A stretch of DNA of 45,377 bases from Desulfovibrio sp. A2 (GCF_000226255.1 NZ_AGFG01000001.1:1-45377), one strand, 5' to 3'; positions 16,668 to 24,818 are shown, counted from the first letter of the stretch. Notes: generated by a model from the letters alone, not told the origin. Made by a program: numbers and translations.

Positions 16668-17831
16668 CTAGAAGGTGCCCGCTTCCTTCTTTACGTCGAG
16701 GGCGATCTTCCACAGCACGGAAAGCACCATCAGGCCGATGGCGTACACGCCTACGGTGACGAGGATTTCCGGGAAGGTGGGAGCGTACTCGGTCACCGTC
16801 TCGAAGGGGTTGGGGGTGAAGCCGCCGATCAAGAGGCCCAGGCCCTTGTCGATCCAGCTGGCGATGACCAGGATGCCCAGCGCCCACGGCAGCACGCGTT
16901 CGTTGTCGCGGATCTGCGGGGGGATGAGCAGGCACAGCGACAGGATGGCCAGCACGGCGGCCGTCCACATCCAGCCCACCACCCACGAGGCGTGGCCGTC
17001 GTGGCCCACGAACAGGAAGGTGAGCGGGTGCTGGTGGCCCGGCATGCCGCTGTAGAAGGCCGTGAACACTTCCAGCAGGAAGAAGAACACGTTGATGGCC
17101 ATGGCGTAGGTGATGATCTTGGTCAGGGTCTGGATGGCTTCGCGGCCCGGATCGAATCCGGTCAGCCTGCGCAGCGCGATAACCAGCAGCAGCAGGATGG
17201 CGGGACCGGAGGCGAAGGCCGAGGACAGGAAGCGGGCGGCCATGATGGCCGTCAGCCAGTAGTGGCGGCCGGGCAGGCCCGCGTACAGGAAGGCCGTCAC
17301 GGTGTGGATGGAGAACGCCCACACCACGGACAGGTAGATGAAGAACTTGATCCTCTTGGGCGGGTCCACATCGTGGCGCTCGGCTTCAAGGGTGACCCAG
17401 CCGACCAGCGCGTTGATGAACAGGTACCCCATGAGCACCATCATGTCGTAAAACATGATGGAGTTCGGCGTGGGGTGCAGGATGACGTTCAGCATGCGCT
17501 GGGGTTGCCCCATGTCTGTGACGATGAAGAGCATGCACATCAGCACGGCCGAGATCGCCATGAACTCGCCGAGGATGATCATCTTCTTGAACTTCTTGTA
17601 GTGATGGAAGTAGGCGGGCAACACCAGCATCACGGCCGAGGCCGCCACGCCGACGAAGTAGGTGAACTGCGAGATGTACAGCCCCCACGAAACGTCGCGG
17701 CTCATGCCGGTGATGGTCAGCCCGTATTTCAGCTGGAAGATGTACGCGAAGACGCCCAGGCTCGCGATGCCGCCAAGGAAGAGCAGCCAGATGTAGAACG
17801 CCGGGGAGCCTTTCAGAACCTTCTCGATCAT
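16668..17831 (-). CDS. dsrP: DsrP, NrfD-family integral membrane quinone-interacting subunit
   Basis: 387 residues, almost entirely membrane helices (about ten hydrophobic segments, beginning AFYIWLLFLGGIASLGVFAY). It belongs to the NrfD/PsrC family of integral membrane proteins that exchange electrons with menaquinone. Conserved-looking polar residues occur between helices, for example SRDVSWGLYISQF, HPTPNSIMFYD and AGLPGRHYWLTA. In the DsrMKJOP complex, DsrP and the ferredoxin-like DsrO form the module facing the periplasm. It is the last gene of the operon, 11 nt after dsrO, and is followed by a terminator. Confidence 0.95.
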   Translation of the reverse strand: MIEKVLKGSPAFYIWLLFLGGIASLGVFAYIFQLKYGLTITGMSRDVSWGLYISQFTYFVGVAASAVMLVLPAYFHHYKKFKKMIILGEFMAISAVLMCMLFIVTDMGQPQRMLNVILHPTPNSIMFYDMMVLMGYLFINALVGWVTLEAERHDVDPPKRIKFFIYLSVVWAFSIHTVTAFLYAGLPGRHYWLTAIMAARFLSSAFASGPAILLLLVIALRRLTGFDPGREAIQTLTKIITYAMAINVFFFLLEVFTAFYSGMPGHQHPLTFLFVGHDGHASWVVGWMWTAAVLAILSLCLLIPPQIRDNERVLPWALGILVIASWIDKGLGLLIGGFTPNPFETVTEYAPTFPEILVTVGVYAIGLMVLSVLWKIALDVKKEAGTF

Positions 17832-17842
17832 GGCTTCTCCTC

Positions 17843-18622
17843 CTACACGATGTAGTAGACGCCGGGCTGGGTCCCGATGGAGGGCTTGCGGCGAATGCTG
17901 AAGTTCTCGGCAAGGGCCTTGCGCACCGGCGAATTCGGGTCGTCGAGGTCGCCGAACAGGATGGCCCCGTTCGAGGCTTCGACGCAGGCGGGCAGAAGGC
18001 CTACCTCAAGCCGCTCCGAGCAGAAGGTGCACTTTTCCACCACGCCGCGCATGCGGGTGGGGAATGCGGGGTTCACTTCCTTCAGGTAGGGGCGCGGATC
18101 GCCGAAGTTGAAGCTGCGCGCGCCGTACGGACACCCGGCCATGCAGAAGCGGCAGCCGATGCAGCGGTGGTAGTCCATGACCACGATGCCGTCGGCGCGC
18201 TTGAAGGTGGCCTTGGTGGGGCACACGCGCACGCAGGGCGGGTTCTCGCAGTGGTTGCACAGCAGCAGGTAGTCCTTTTCGCGCACGGCGGGGGACAGGT
18301 GCTGGCTCATGTCGTCGGTGAACACCCGGTCGTACTTGTCGGTCCAGATCCACTTGATTTCCTGCTTGGTGGGAATCGAGGGGACGTTGTGGACCTTGTG
18401 GCAGGCGTCGATGATGCGCGCGTAATCCTCGCGCGATTCCAGCTTGCGGGTGTCGATGACCATGGCCCAGCGCTTGGCGGCAAGATGCTTGCCGCCCACT
18501 TCGTACTTGGCGCCCGGCATGTCCTTGGCAACCGCGTCAGCCGCGTCCAGCGCGGTCGAGGCGCCAAGGCCGAACACGGAGAGCCCGGCGATCTTCAGGA
18601 ATTGTCTTCTGGTGGTGCTCAT
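17843..18622 (-). CDS. dsrO: DsrO, periplasmic ferredoxin-like iron-sulfur subunit
   Basis: 259 residues from the ATG at 18622, which overlaps the dsrJ stop by one base (TAATG). The N-terminus MSTTRRQFLKIAGL is a twin-arginine signal, so the protein is folded with its clusters in the cytoplasm and exported by Tat. Cys-rich cluster motifs follow: CNHCENPPCVRVCP, CIGCRFCMAGCP and CTFC with later Cys residues in LLPACVEA. This is typical of DmsB/NrfC-like proteins with several [4Fe-4S] clusters. It relays electrons between the cytochrome DsrJ and the membrane subunit DsrP. Confidence 0.95.
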   Translation of the reverse strand: MSTTRRQFLKIAGLSVFGLGASTALDAADAVAKDMPGAKYEVGGKHLAAKRWAMVIDTRKLESREDYARIIDACHKVHNVPSIPTKQEIKWIWTDKYDRVFTDDMSQHLSPAVREKDYLLLCNHCENPPCVRVCPTKATFKRADGIVVMDYHRCIGCRFCMAGCPYGARSFNFGDPRPYLKEVNPAFPTRMRGVVEKCTFCSERLEVGLLPACVEASNGAILFGDLDDPNSPVRKALAENFSIRRKPSIGTQPGVYYIV

Positions 18623-19002
18623 TACTGGTTCCCCCTCGGCGCCACATGGCAATCCCAGCAGTAGGGGCTCACGCTGTTGGAGTTGTGGCACTTGTCGCAG
18701 AAATCGGCCTTGTTGGCGTGACACTTCATGCAGGTGTTCTGCAGGCTGATGTCCCAGACCTTGCCGTTGGAGGCGACGTAGGCGCGCTTGCCTTCACGCA
18801 GGGCCTGGTCGCGCCACACATCGAGGATGTGCATGTGCTCGGCGCGCATGTATTCGGCCGGTTCGATGCATTCCTTCTGCCCTGCGGGCAGAGCCAGCTG
18901 CGGGCGCTCGTACTTGGGCGTCAGCAGGTTGGACCAGAAGGGGAAGGTGAACAGCCCGACGAAGATCACGATGCCGGGGATGATGTATTTGCCGTTATAC
19001 AT
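18622..19002 (-). CDS. dsrJ: DsrJ, triheme cytochrome c
   Basis: 126 residues. One N-terminal hydrophobic segment (about residues 6-22) acts as an uncleaved anchor or signal. Three c-type heme motifs follow: CMKCH (91-95), CDKCH (102-106) and CWDCH (115-119). An isolated Cys45 (KECIEPAEYM) matches the position of the Cys known in DsrJ proteins to be a distal ligand of one heme, giving unusual His/Cys ligation. It is the periplasmic redox subunit of DsrMKJOP. Two bases separate it from the dsrK stop. Confidence 0.95.
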   Translation of the reverse strand: MYNGKYIIPGIVIFVGLFTFPFWSNLLTPKYERPQLALPAGQKECIEPAEYMRAEHMHILDVWRDQALREGKRAYVASNGKVWDISLQNTCMKCHANKADFCDKCHNSNSVSPYCWDCHVAPRGNQ

Positions 19003-19004
19003 GG

Positions 19005-20615
19005 TTATTCATCCTCCATACCGGGCAGTTCTTCCTGCCGCAGGTCCATGGTGCGCTTCTGTTCGCCGCGCATCACGAGGGCGTTGGCCACCAGCTCGTG
19101 GGTACCGTAGACCGTGACGCCGGGGGCCCAGTAGTTGGCCAGCGGGGGCAGGGTGGCCCGGTCGATGGCGCAGATGCAGGCCATGGTGTTCACGCCGTGC
19201 TTCTGCTGCACGTACCGCAGGGCATTGCCGCGGGGCAGGCCGCCGCGCATGCGGATTTCCATGATTTCGTCGGTGTTCAGGCCGGAACCGCCGCCGCAGC
19301 AGAAGGTCTGCTCGCGGATGGTGTTCTCCGGCATGTCGAAGTAGTTGTTGCACACGTTCTTGAGAACGTAGCGGGGTTCTTCAAGCAGGCCCATGCCGCG
19401 CGCCGGGTTGCACGAGTCGTGGAAGGTCACGGTCAGGTGGTCGTTGCGGCTGGGGTCGAGGCGCAGCTTGTTGTGCTTGATGAGGTCGGCCGTGAACTCG
19501 GCGATGTGCACCATCTTGGTGGACGCCGCGTTCTTGAACACCGTGCCGGTGATGGGCGACTTCGGCGTTTCCATCTTGGGCGGGGTGGGACCGTTGAAGG
19601 TGTCCATGTACTGGTGCACCACGCGCCACATGTGCCCGCATTCGCCGCCCAGGATCCACTTGGAGCCCAGGCGCTCGGCTTCGGCGTACATCTTGGCGTT
19701 CAGCTTCTTCGCCATGTCGAAGGTGGTGAACGAGCCGAAGTTGCCGCCTTCGGATGCGTAGGTGGACAGGGTGTAGTCCAGCCCGATTTCGTGGAACAGC
19801 ATCAGGTAGCCCATGAACGTGTAGATGCCGGGGTCGGCGAACACGTCGCCCGAGGGCGTGATGAACACGATCTCGTGGCCCTTTTCGTTGAAGGGCGGGT
19901 TGATCTTGATGCCGGTCACCGTCTCGATGTCCTCGCAGAGGAACTCGACGATTTCCTTGAAGGCGTGCGGCTGGATGCCAAGGTGGTTGCCGGTGCGGTT
20001 GCAGTTGAACACCGGCTCCATGATCCAGTGGATGCCAAGGCCCAGCTCGTGCAGCAGCTCACGCGCGATGGCGGTGATTTCCGCGGTGTCGATGCCGTAG
20101 GGACAGAACAGCGAGCAGCGGCGGCATTCGGTGCACTGGTAGAAGTAGTAGAACCACTCCTTGATGACGTCCTTGTCCAGCTTGCGCGCGCCAGCCAGCT
20201 TGCCCAGCAGCTTGCCGGCGGTGGTGAAGTCGCGGCGGTACACCGAGCGCAGCAGCTCGGCGCGCAGCACGGGCATGTTCTTGGGGTCGCCCGTGCCGAT
20301 GAAGAAGTGACACTTATCGGCGCAGGCGCCGCAGCGCACGCAGATGTCCATGAAGACCTTGAGCGAGCGGTGCTTGGCCAGGCGCGCCTTGAGGCCTTCG
20401 TAGATGATTTCTTCCCAGTTCTCCGGCAGGTTCCAGTCTTCCTGGTCGGCCGACCACTCGTGCGGGTTCGGCATGCCGAGGGCCGTCATGTTGTCGACCT
20501 TGGCCGGATAGCACCACGTGCCGGGCTTGAACTCCGGCTTGGTGTCCATCCACCCTTCCATGGGGAAGGCGGGGATGGTCGCGATCAGCTTGTCGGGAGT
20601 TGGCAGTTTGGACAT
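19005..20615 (-). CDS. dsrK: DsrK, HdrD-like iron-sulfur protein
   Basis: 536 residues, cytoplasmic. Two [4Fe-4S] ferredoxin motifs are present: CVRCGACADKC (92-102) and CTECRRCSLFC (161-171). The C-terminal half carries the CCG-type region of heterodisulfide-reductase catalytic subunits (SCNPARG at 401-407, CCGGG at 439-443), expected to bind a special non-cubane [4Fe-4S] centre. DsrK is thought to reduce the trisulfide carried by DsrC, the product of DsrAB sulfite reductase, using electrons passed through DsrM. The gene is between dsrM (9 nt upstream) and dsrJ (2 nt downstream). Confidence 0.96.
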   Translation of the reverse strand: MSKLPTPDKLIATIPAFPMEGWMDTKPEFKPGTWCYPAKVDNMTALGMPNPHEWSADQEDWNLPENWEEIIYEGLKARLAKHRSLKVFMDICVRCGACADKCHFFIGTGDPKNMPVLRAELLRSVYRRDFTTAGKLLGKLAGARKLDKDVIKEWFYYFYQCTECRRCSLFCPYGIDTAEITAIARELLHELGLGIHWIMEPVFNCNRTGNHLGIQPHAFKEIVEFLCEDIETVTGIKINPPFNEKGHEIVFITPSGDVFADPGIYTFMGYLMLFHEIGLDYTLSTYASEGGNFGSFTTFDMAKKLNAKMYAEAERLGSKWILGGECGHMWRVVHQYMDTFNGPTPPKMETPKSPITGTVFKNAASTKMVHIAEFTADLIKHNKLRLDPSRNDHLTVTFHDSCNPARGMGLLEEPRYVLKNVCNNYFDMPENTIREQTFCCGGGSGLNTDEIMEIRMRGGLPRGNALRYVQQKHGVNTMACICAIDRATLPPLANYWAPGVTVYGTHELVANALVMRGEQKRTMDLRQEELPGMEDE

Positions 20616-20624
20616 GTCGGCTCC

Positions 20625-21632
20625 TTACTCGGCGGCAGCGGCTTCTTCAGAGGTTTTGTCGACAGGCAGCCCCGCCTCTTCCATCAGTTCCCGGAACTCG
20701 TCTTCGTATTCCGCGTAGGTGCGGTACTTCTTGGGCGGGTTCCAGGGGTTCACGTGGCGCACCGCGCGCGTGTTGTTGGGCAGGTTGCGCGTGGGGCTCA
20801 GGAAGACGCCGCCCATGTGCATCAGCTTGCTGAACGGGAAGTACACAAGCAGGCACGAGAGCAGGAAGATGTGCACGAAGAACGCCGCGCCGATGCCTTC
20901 GGGCAGCACGGGGTTCATGGTCACGAGGCCCATGGTCAGCACCTTGACCGAGGCGATGTCGACCTTGGTGAAGTAGCGCATCCAGATGCCGCTGCCCACG
21001 AGGCCCAGCAGCAGGAACAGCGGGAAGTAGTCGTTGGCCAGCGAGATGTAGCGCACCTTCTCGCTGAACAGGCGGCGGGCCAGCAAAAAGCCCAGGGCGG
21101 CCACCACGAGCACGTCGGTCATGAACATGCGGGGCACGCCGATCTGCATGATGCCGTCGACGAATTCGATGGCCGTCAGGGCGAAGGGCACCGGCTCGAG
21201 GAAGAAGCGGAAGTGCCGGATGAAGATGAGCAGGAAACAGTAGTGGAACAGCAGCGCGAAAAGCCACAGCCACTTGGCCGAATAGTAGACCACGCGCGGG
21301 CCTTTCTGGATTTCGACCGAAGTGTTCCGGAAAAGCGACCGGAACAGCAGCACTTCAAGAAGCATGCGCCCCACGGTGCCGGTGACAGTGAAGGGGCTGT
21401 CGAGCCGGGCGGGCTGGATCCAGTCCAGCGACTTCTGCTGGCCGCCGGTGGTCGGGATGCGGAAGGGCACGGGCGACTTGGCCCAGTCCACGATCCGCCA
21501 GACGAAACCGCCGATGAACACGAGCACCGCGGCATACGGCAACACCACCCCGATAAGGTACTGGAAGCCTGAGGCAGCTCCCAGCCAGGCGATGCAACCC
21601 AGCGCAATGACCGCTAAAAGTGAAATGAACAT
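20625..21632 (-). CDS. dsrM: DsrM, NarI-like membrane cytochrome b
   Basis: 335 residues with about six membrane helices, the first at residues 1-20 (FISLLAVIALGCIAWLGAA). It resembles NarI/HdrE-type diheme b cytochromes. Candidate heme ligands include His residues in LLFHYCFLLIFIRHFRF and FFVHIFLLS. The hydrophilic tail after about residue 285 (HVNPWNPPKKYRTYAEYEDE) is typical of DsrM. It oxidises menaquinol and hands electrons to DsrK. It lies 15 nt after the RsbRD_N-domain gene and 9 nt before dsrK. Confidence 0.95.
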   Translation of the reverse strand: MFISLLAVIALGCIAWLGAASGFQYLIGVVLPYAAVLVFIGGFVWRIVDWAKSPVPFRIPTTGGQQKSLDWIQPARLDSPFTVTGTVGRMLLEVLLFRSLFRNTSVEIQKGPRVVYYSAKWLWLFALLFHYCFLLIFIRHFRFFLEPVPFALTAIEFVDGIMQIGVPRMFMTDVLVVAALGFLLARRLFSEKVRYISLANDYFPLFLLLGLVGSGIWMRYFTKVDIASVKVLTMGLVTMNPVLPEGIGAAFFVHIFLLSCLLVYFPFSKLMHMGGVFLSPTRNLPNNTRAVRHVNPWNPPKKYRTYAEYEDEFRELMEEAGLPVDKTSEEAAAAE

Positions 21633-21647
21633 TCCGTTACCTCGCTG

Positions 21648-22193
21648 CTAGGCTATCGGTTTCTGCGTGTCCGGTTCCCCTACCGGTTTGTCCAATATAC
21701 GTTCAGCCCTGCGCAAGAGCTGGGCGTATCCACGTTTGAAGTCGTCGACCTTCATCATGTGCAGGCGCTCACGGCATGCGGCGTACTTGCCGAAGGCAAG
21801 CAGCGCCACGGTGTCGATGCGCGATTCGACCTCCAGCTGCCCGTCGTGCAGCCCGTGCTGCATGATGGCGGCCCGCAACATCTGGCGGATCACCGTCTTC
21901 AGCACGAACAGCACGCCAACGGCCTGCTCGGGGGTGAAATTCTGGATGGCCCGGATGCGGATGACATCCTCTATGGCCTCGGAAAGAAGGGCGTCATCCA
22001 CGTCGTCCCCGGCCACGGCGTCGAAGATGACCACGGCGGAGGCCGCCGTGGTGTGGCCCACGGGGTTGGAGAACTGGTCCCTGCTGCTGCGCAGGAAACC
22101 TACGGTGTCAAACGGATAGGTGCCGTACATGGCGTCTATCCATTTGTGGATGATGGCGTCCTTGTGCTCGAAGAGCAGATCCCGGATGGTCAT
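21648..22193 (-). CDS. RsbRD N-terminal-domain protein heading the dsr operon
   Basis: 181 residues, soluble and largely helical, with no membrane segment or Cys cluster. The sequence (MTIRDLLFEHKDAIIHKWID, then FSNPVGHTTAASAVVIFDAV) matches my recollection of the RsbRD_N domain (the sensor-like N-terminal domain of stressosome RsbR-type proteins), here without a STAS domain. It is the first gene of the dsrMKJOP transcription unit: same strand and only 15 nt before dsrM. A regulatory or assembly role for the complex is an inference from position. The ribosome site (AAGAG, 6 nt before ATG) is weak. A leader of about 50 or 160 nt precedes it, depending on which candidate promoter is used. Confidence 0.75.
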   Translation of the reverse strand: MTIRDLLFEHKDAIIHKWIDAMYGTYPFDTVGFLRSSRDQFSNPVGHTTAASAVVIFDAVAGDDVDDALLSEAIEDVIRIRAIQNFTPEQAVGVLFVLKTVIRQMLRAAIMQHGLHDGQLEVESRIDTVALLAFGKYAACRERLHMMKVDDFKRGYAQLLRRAERILDKPVGEPDTQKPIA

Positions 22194-22244
22194 GTGAACT
22201 CTTTGCCGTTGCGGTTAGCGGACGCGCCTCTCTCGGCGCACCCC

Positions 22245-22274
22245 CCTATACGGCGTTTTTTCCGCTTTGTCCAA
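22245..22274 (-). promoter_or_regulatory. Candidate proximal promoter of the dsr operon
   Basis: On the minus strand: -35 TTGGAC (22269-22274), 18-nt spacer, -10 TATAGG (22245-22250), about 50 nt before the first start codon. Match to sigma-70 consensus is moderate. Confidence 0.4.
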
Positions 22275-22340
22275 GCGAAAAGGGGGGATGCAGCGCGTCC
22301 CCGGACAGACCCGGCGCACGGCGTGCGCAGGCGTGATGTC

Positions 22341-22387
22341 TGAAAAAATGATTTTTTTCACATAGTCTGAAATGCCCGAAAGGTCAA
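22341..22387 (-). promoter_or_regulatory. Candidate distal dsr promoter overlapping an AT-rich inverted repeat
   Basis: On the minus strand: -35 TTGACC (22382-22387), exactly 17 nt, -10 TATGTG (22359-22364). The repeat TGAAAAAA (22341-22348), TGAT spacer, TTTTTTCA (22353-22360) covers the -10 end and the likely start point. A repressor or redox regulator bound there would block transcription. This is a sequence-based candidate only. Confidence 0.45.
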
Positions 22388-22507
22388 CAAATCATGCGGT
22401 TTCTGATTGTTTGATCAATCTGTAGGGGGGGTGCAGGAAGAGCGGATGGAGCGGGGCCGACGCACGAGGCATGCGTGCGCCTTGCGCGTGTCAGCGTGCA
22501 CGGGCGT

Positions 22508-22548
22508 GCAGCAACCCCGCGCCGGATATCACGGCGCGGGGTTGCTGC
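22508..22548 (-). terminator. Perfect 17-bp hairpin without a T tract, 3' of the VKOR-like gene
   Basis: GCAGCAACCCCGCGCCG (22508-22524) is fully complementary to 22532-22548, with a 7-nt loop. It begins about 30 nt after the minus-strand stop at 22580, so it would form at the 3' end of that mRNA. No T run follows on either strand. It may end transcription with a factor, protect the 3' end, or serve another role. Confidence 0.5.
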
Positions 22549-22579
22549 GGGGCGTGGCGACGAGGCCCCGGAATGGGGA

Positions 22580-23617
22580 TCAGTTGCAGGTGGCGTTGCT
22601 GGTGGGCGTCTGCCCGCACCCGGCAAAGTCGTTGGTCAGGAAGGGCAGCACGCCGTCCTGGCCGTTGGTGCCCGCCACGGGCGCGGTGGGCTTGCCGCCC
22701 TGGCCCGGCACCGGCGTGGACGGACCGGCTTGCGGCGCGGCGGACTTGGGGGGCTGGGAGGGCGCGGGCGCACCTTCCGCGCCCTGTCCGTAGGGCAGGC
22801 GGGGCATGCCCGAAATCAGCATGACGGGCAGCCGGTCCGCGCCGGTGGAGAGCACGCGGGCCTTGTTGCGCAGCAGCTTCCAGCGCAGGCGCGCCTGGTC
22901 CAGCATGGACATGGCCGGGGAGGGGGGCGTTTCCGTCACCGCGCGCAAGGCTTCGGCAACCGGGGTACCCTGCTCGACGGCGCGGCGCATCTGTTCGATG
23001 GCCGGGACGTCGTCATCGTTTTCGGCCACGGGGCGGTAGGCCACGGTGTCCGGCGCGGCGGAGGCGAGGGCGGCGATGGCCTGGCGGCAGGCCGGACACG
23101 ACGGCGAGAAGTACAGGGTGACGGGGGCGCTCTCCGGTCCCTGGAGGTTCCATGCCCCCATGCGCTCGGTGGCCAGTGCCGCCCCGTTGGCGAAGAACAG
23201 GCCCCCCCACAGCAGGAGCAGGATGGAGATGCGCTGCTGCCGGTCGCGACGGATTTCGGAGGGGATGGCCACGAAGGTTCCGGCGATGAGCGCCGCCACC
23301 ACCAGGCACGCGGCGCAGGGGGCGGTGAGGGCCATCAGGGCCAGCAGGGCGGTGTCGGCGGCCAGCATCAGCCAGACGAACCCGCGCGCCGCCCCCTGCT
23401 TGCCGAAGATGCAGAACAGGGCTAGGAGCGAGAACGCCCCCGCGCCGTACCACCACAGGGGCAGCCCCCACACCGTCAGGTTGCGGTACAGCGAGCAGCC
23501 GGTGCTGATGCACAGCGACTCGGAAGGGGCGACGGCGGCCCAGGCGCAGAAGGCCGCGCCCAGCGCGGCGAGCAGGAAGCCGCCCCAGATGGCGGCGGAA
23601 CGATTGGACGCGAGCAT
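22580..23617 (-). CDS. VKOR-like membrane protein fused to a thioredoxin-like domain
   Basis: 345 residues. The N-terminal half has about five membrane segments with the Cys pattern of bacterial vitamin K epoxide reductase homologues: a loop pair C36 and C41 (CISTGC) and CAAC at 101-104 in the fourth segment. After a fifth hydrophobic segment (about 131-148) comes a thioredoxin-like part with CPAC at 174-177 (LYFSPSCPACRQAI). VKOR homologues replace DsbB and reoxidise a DsbA-like partner with quinone as acceptor; a fused thioredoxin domain would be that partner. Family assignment rests on Cys spacing and topology. The stretch at about 280-320 is Pro/Gly/Ala-rich, followed by a tail with two more Cys. 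It is transcribed alone, divergently from the metallopeptidase gene. Confidence 0.7.
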   Translation of the reverse strand: MLASNRSAAIWGGFLLAALGAAFCAWAAVAPSESLCISTGCSLYRNLTVWGLPLWWYGAGAFSLLALFCIFGKQGAARGFVWLMLAADTALLALMALTAPCAACLVVAALIAGTFVAIPSEIRRDRQQRISILLLLWGGLFFANGAALATERMGAWNLQGPESAPVTLYFSPSCPACRQAIAALASAAPDTVAYRPVAENDDDVPAIEQMRRAVEQGTPVAEALRAVTETPPSPAMSMLDQARLRWKLLRNKARVLSTGADRLPVMLISGMPRLPYGQGAEGAPAPSQPPKSAAPQAGPSTPVPGQGGKPTAPVAGTNGQDGVLPFLTNDFAGCGQTPTSNATCN

Positions 23618-23674
23618 GTCTCGAATCTCCAGTGCGGGTCTTGCGTAAAGGCCAGCCCGAGGCGACGAGATAGT

Positions 23675-24703
23675 ATGCGGGAAACAGAAACAGGTAAAGA
23701 CCCGGACCCGATGAACCCATCGAAGGATCTGATGCGGCGTTTCGCCGGTGTTCGTCCGGGCTGGCCAGAGGGCGTGCCTGGCTCCGGACCTGGTTTCGGA
23801 CAGGACGGTGAGCCGGGCGCCGGGGCGGTAACCGCCCCCGCCGCGGCCTCAGGCGCGTCTGGCGACCCCGGCGGCGGCTTGCCGGGAGCAGGGGCGGGCA
23901 TCGCCCGCGCGGATCAGCCCGAAGTCGCGTGGCCGCCTCGCCACGACGTGCGCACCAGCCCCCGCGCCCGGCGGGTGCGCCTGCGCATCGTGCCCCGGCG
24001 CGGGCTGGAGGTGGTGGTGCCGCAAGGCTTCAGCGCCACGCGCATCCCCGAGGTGCTGGAACGCCACCGAACGTGGATCGTACGGGCCCTGTTGCGCGCC
24101 GGGCTGGCGGAGTCCCAGGGGGGTGCGGACGATGGCCTCGGCGGGGCTGGCGGCAGCGTCGGGGGGAGCGGGGCGTTTCTGGGGCCGGACGGCATCCGCA
24201 GCGTGCCCGGCGAGGTGCTTCTGCCTGCGGTGCAGGCGCGCTATGCCGTGATTCGCGCGCCCCTTGCGCCGGGCATGCGCCCGGAACTGCGCGAGGTGGA
24301 CGCCGCCCTGCGTCTGCGCGTGCCCGAAGGCGGCGCGGGCGACGGCGTGGCCGTGGACCTGCTGCGCGATTGGCTGCGCGCCGTGGCCCGGCGGCGGCTG
24401 GCGCCGTGGCTGCACGGGCTGGCCGTGGAGCACGGCTTTCGCTACCAGCGCTGCGTGGTGCGCATGCAGCAGACCCGCTGGGGCAGCTGTTCGGCACGGG
24501 GCACCATCAGCTGCAACGCCAGCCTGCTGTTCCTGCCGCGTGAACTGGCCCGCCACGTGTTGCTGCACGAACTTTGTCACACCGTGCACCTGGACCATTC
24601 GCCGCGCTTTCACGCCCTGCTGGCCAGCGTGGACCCCCATGCCGCCGAATGGCGCGAGGGGCTGCGGTCCGGCTGGTCCCATGTTCCATGGTGGGCACGT
24701 TAG
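23675..24703 (+). CDS. YgjP/DUF45-type zinc metallopeptidase
   Basis: 342 residues. The C-terminal region carries the metal site HELCH at 298-302 with a further His at 305 and 308 (HTVHLDHSPRFH), preceded by QQTRWGSCSARGTISCNASLLFLP. This is the signature of YgjP-like (DUF45, SprT-related) metal-dependent hydrolases. An N-terminal RRVRLRIVPRRGLEVVVPQG segment is also family-like. Residues 30-80 and a Gly-rich piece near 145-170 look like insertions of low complexity. The start is uncertain: ATG 23675 gives the longest form with a weak ribosome site, while ATG 23711 is an alternative. The substrate is unknown. It is divergent from the VKOR-like gene with 57 nt between. Confidence 0.8.
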   Translation: MRETETGKDPDPMNPSKDLMRRFAGVRPGWPEGVPGSGPGFGQDGEPGAGAVTAPAAASGASGDPGGGLPGAGAGIARADQPEVAWPPRHDVRTSPRARRVRLRIVPRRGLEVVVPQGFSATRIPEVLERHRTWIVRALLRAGLAESQGGADDGLGGAGGSVGGSGAFLGPDGIRSVPGEVLLPAVQARYAVIRAPLAPGMRPELREVDAALRLRVPEGGAGDGVAVDLLRDWLRAVARRRLAPWLHGLAVEHGFRYQRCVVRMQQTRWGSCSARGTISCNASLLFLPRELARHVLLHELCHTVHLDHSPRFHALLASVDPHAAEWREGLRSGWSHVPWWAR

Positions 24704-24742
24704 GCATTTCTCCCTTTCCCGCCTGTTTTGCCGGAAGCAAGC

Positions 24743-24779
24743 GCGCGACCACCCCTGTCGGGGGCCGCGCCTTTTGTTT
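24743..24779 (+). terminator. Terminator after the YgjP-type gene
   Basis: The inner stem CCCC-TGTC-GGGG lies within flanking GCGCG and CGCGC arms, followed by CTTTTGTTTG. It lies about 40 nt after the stop. Confidence 0.6.
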
Positions 24780-24818
24780 GAGCGATGCCGGAGCGAAGGG
24801 GGCTTCTGACTGAAATGG

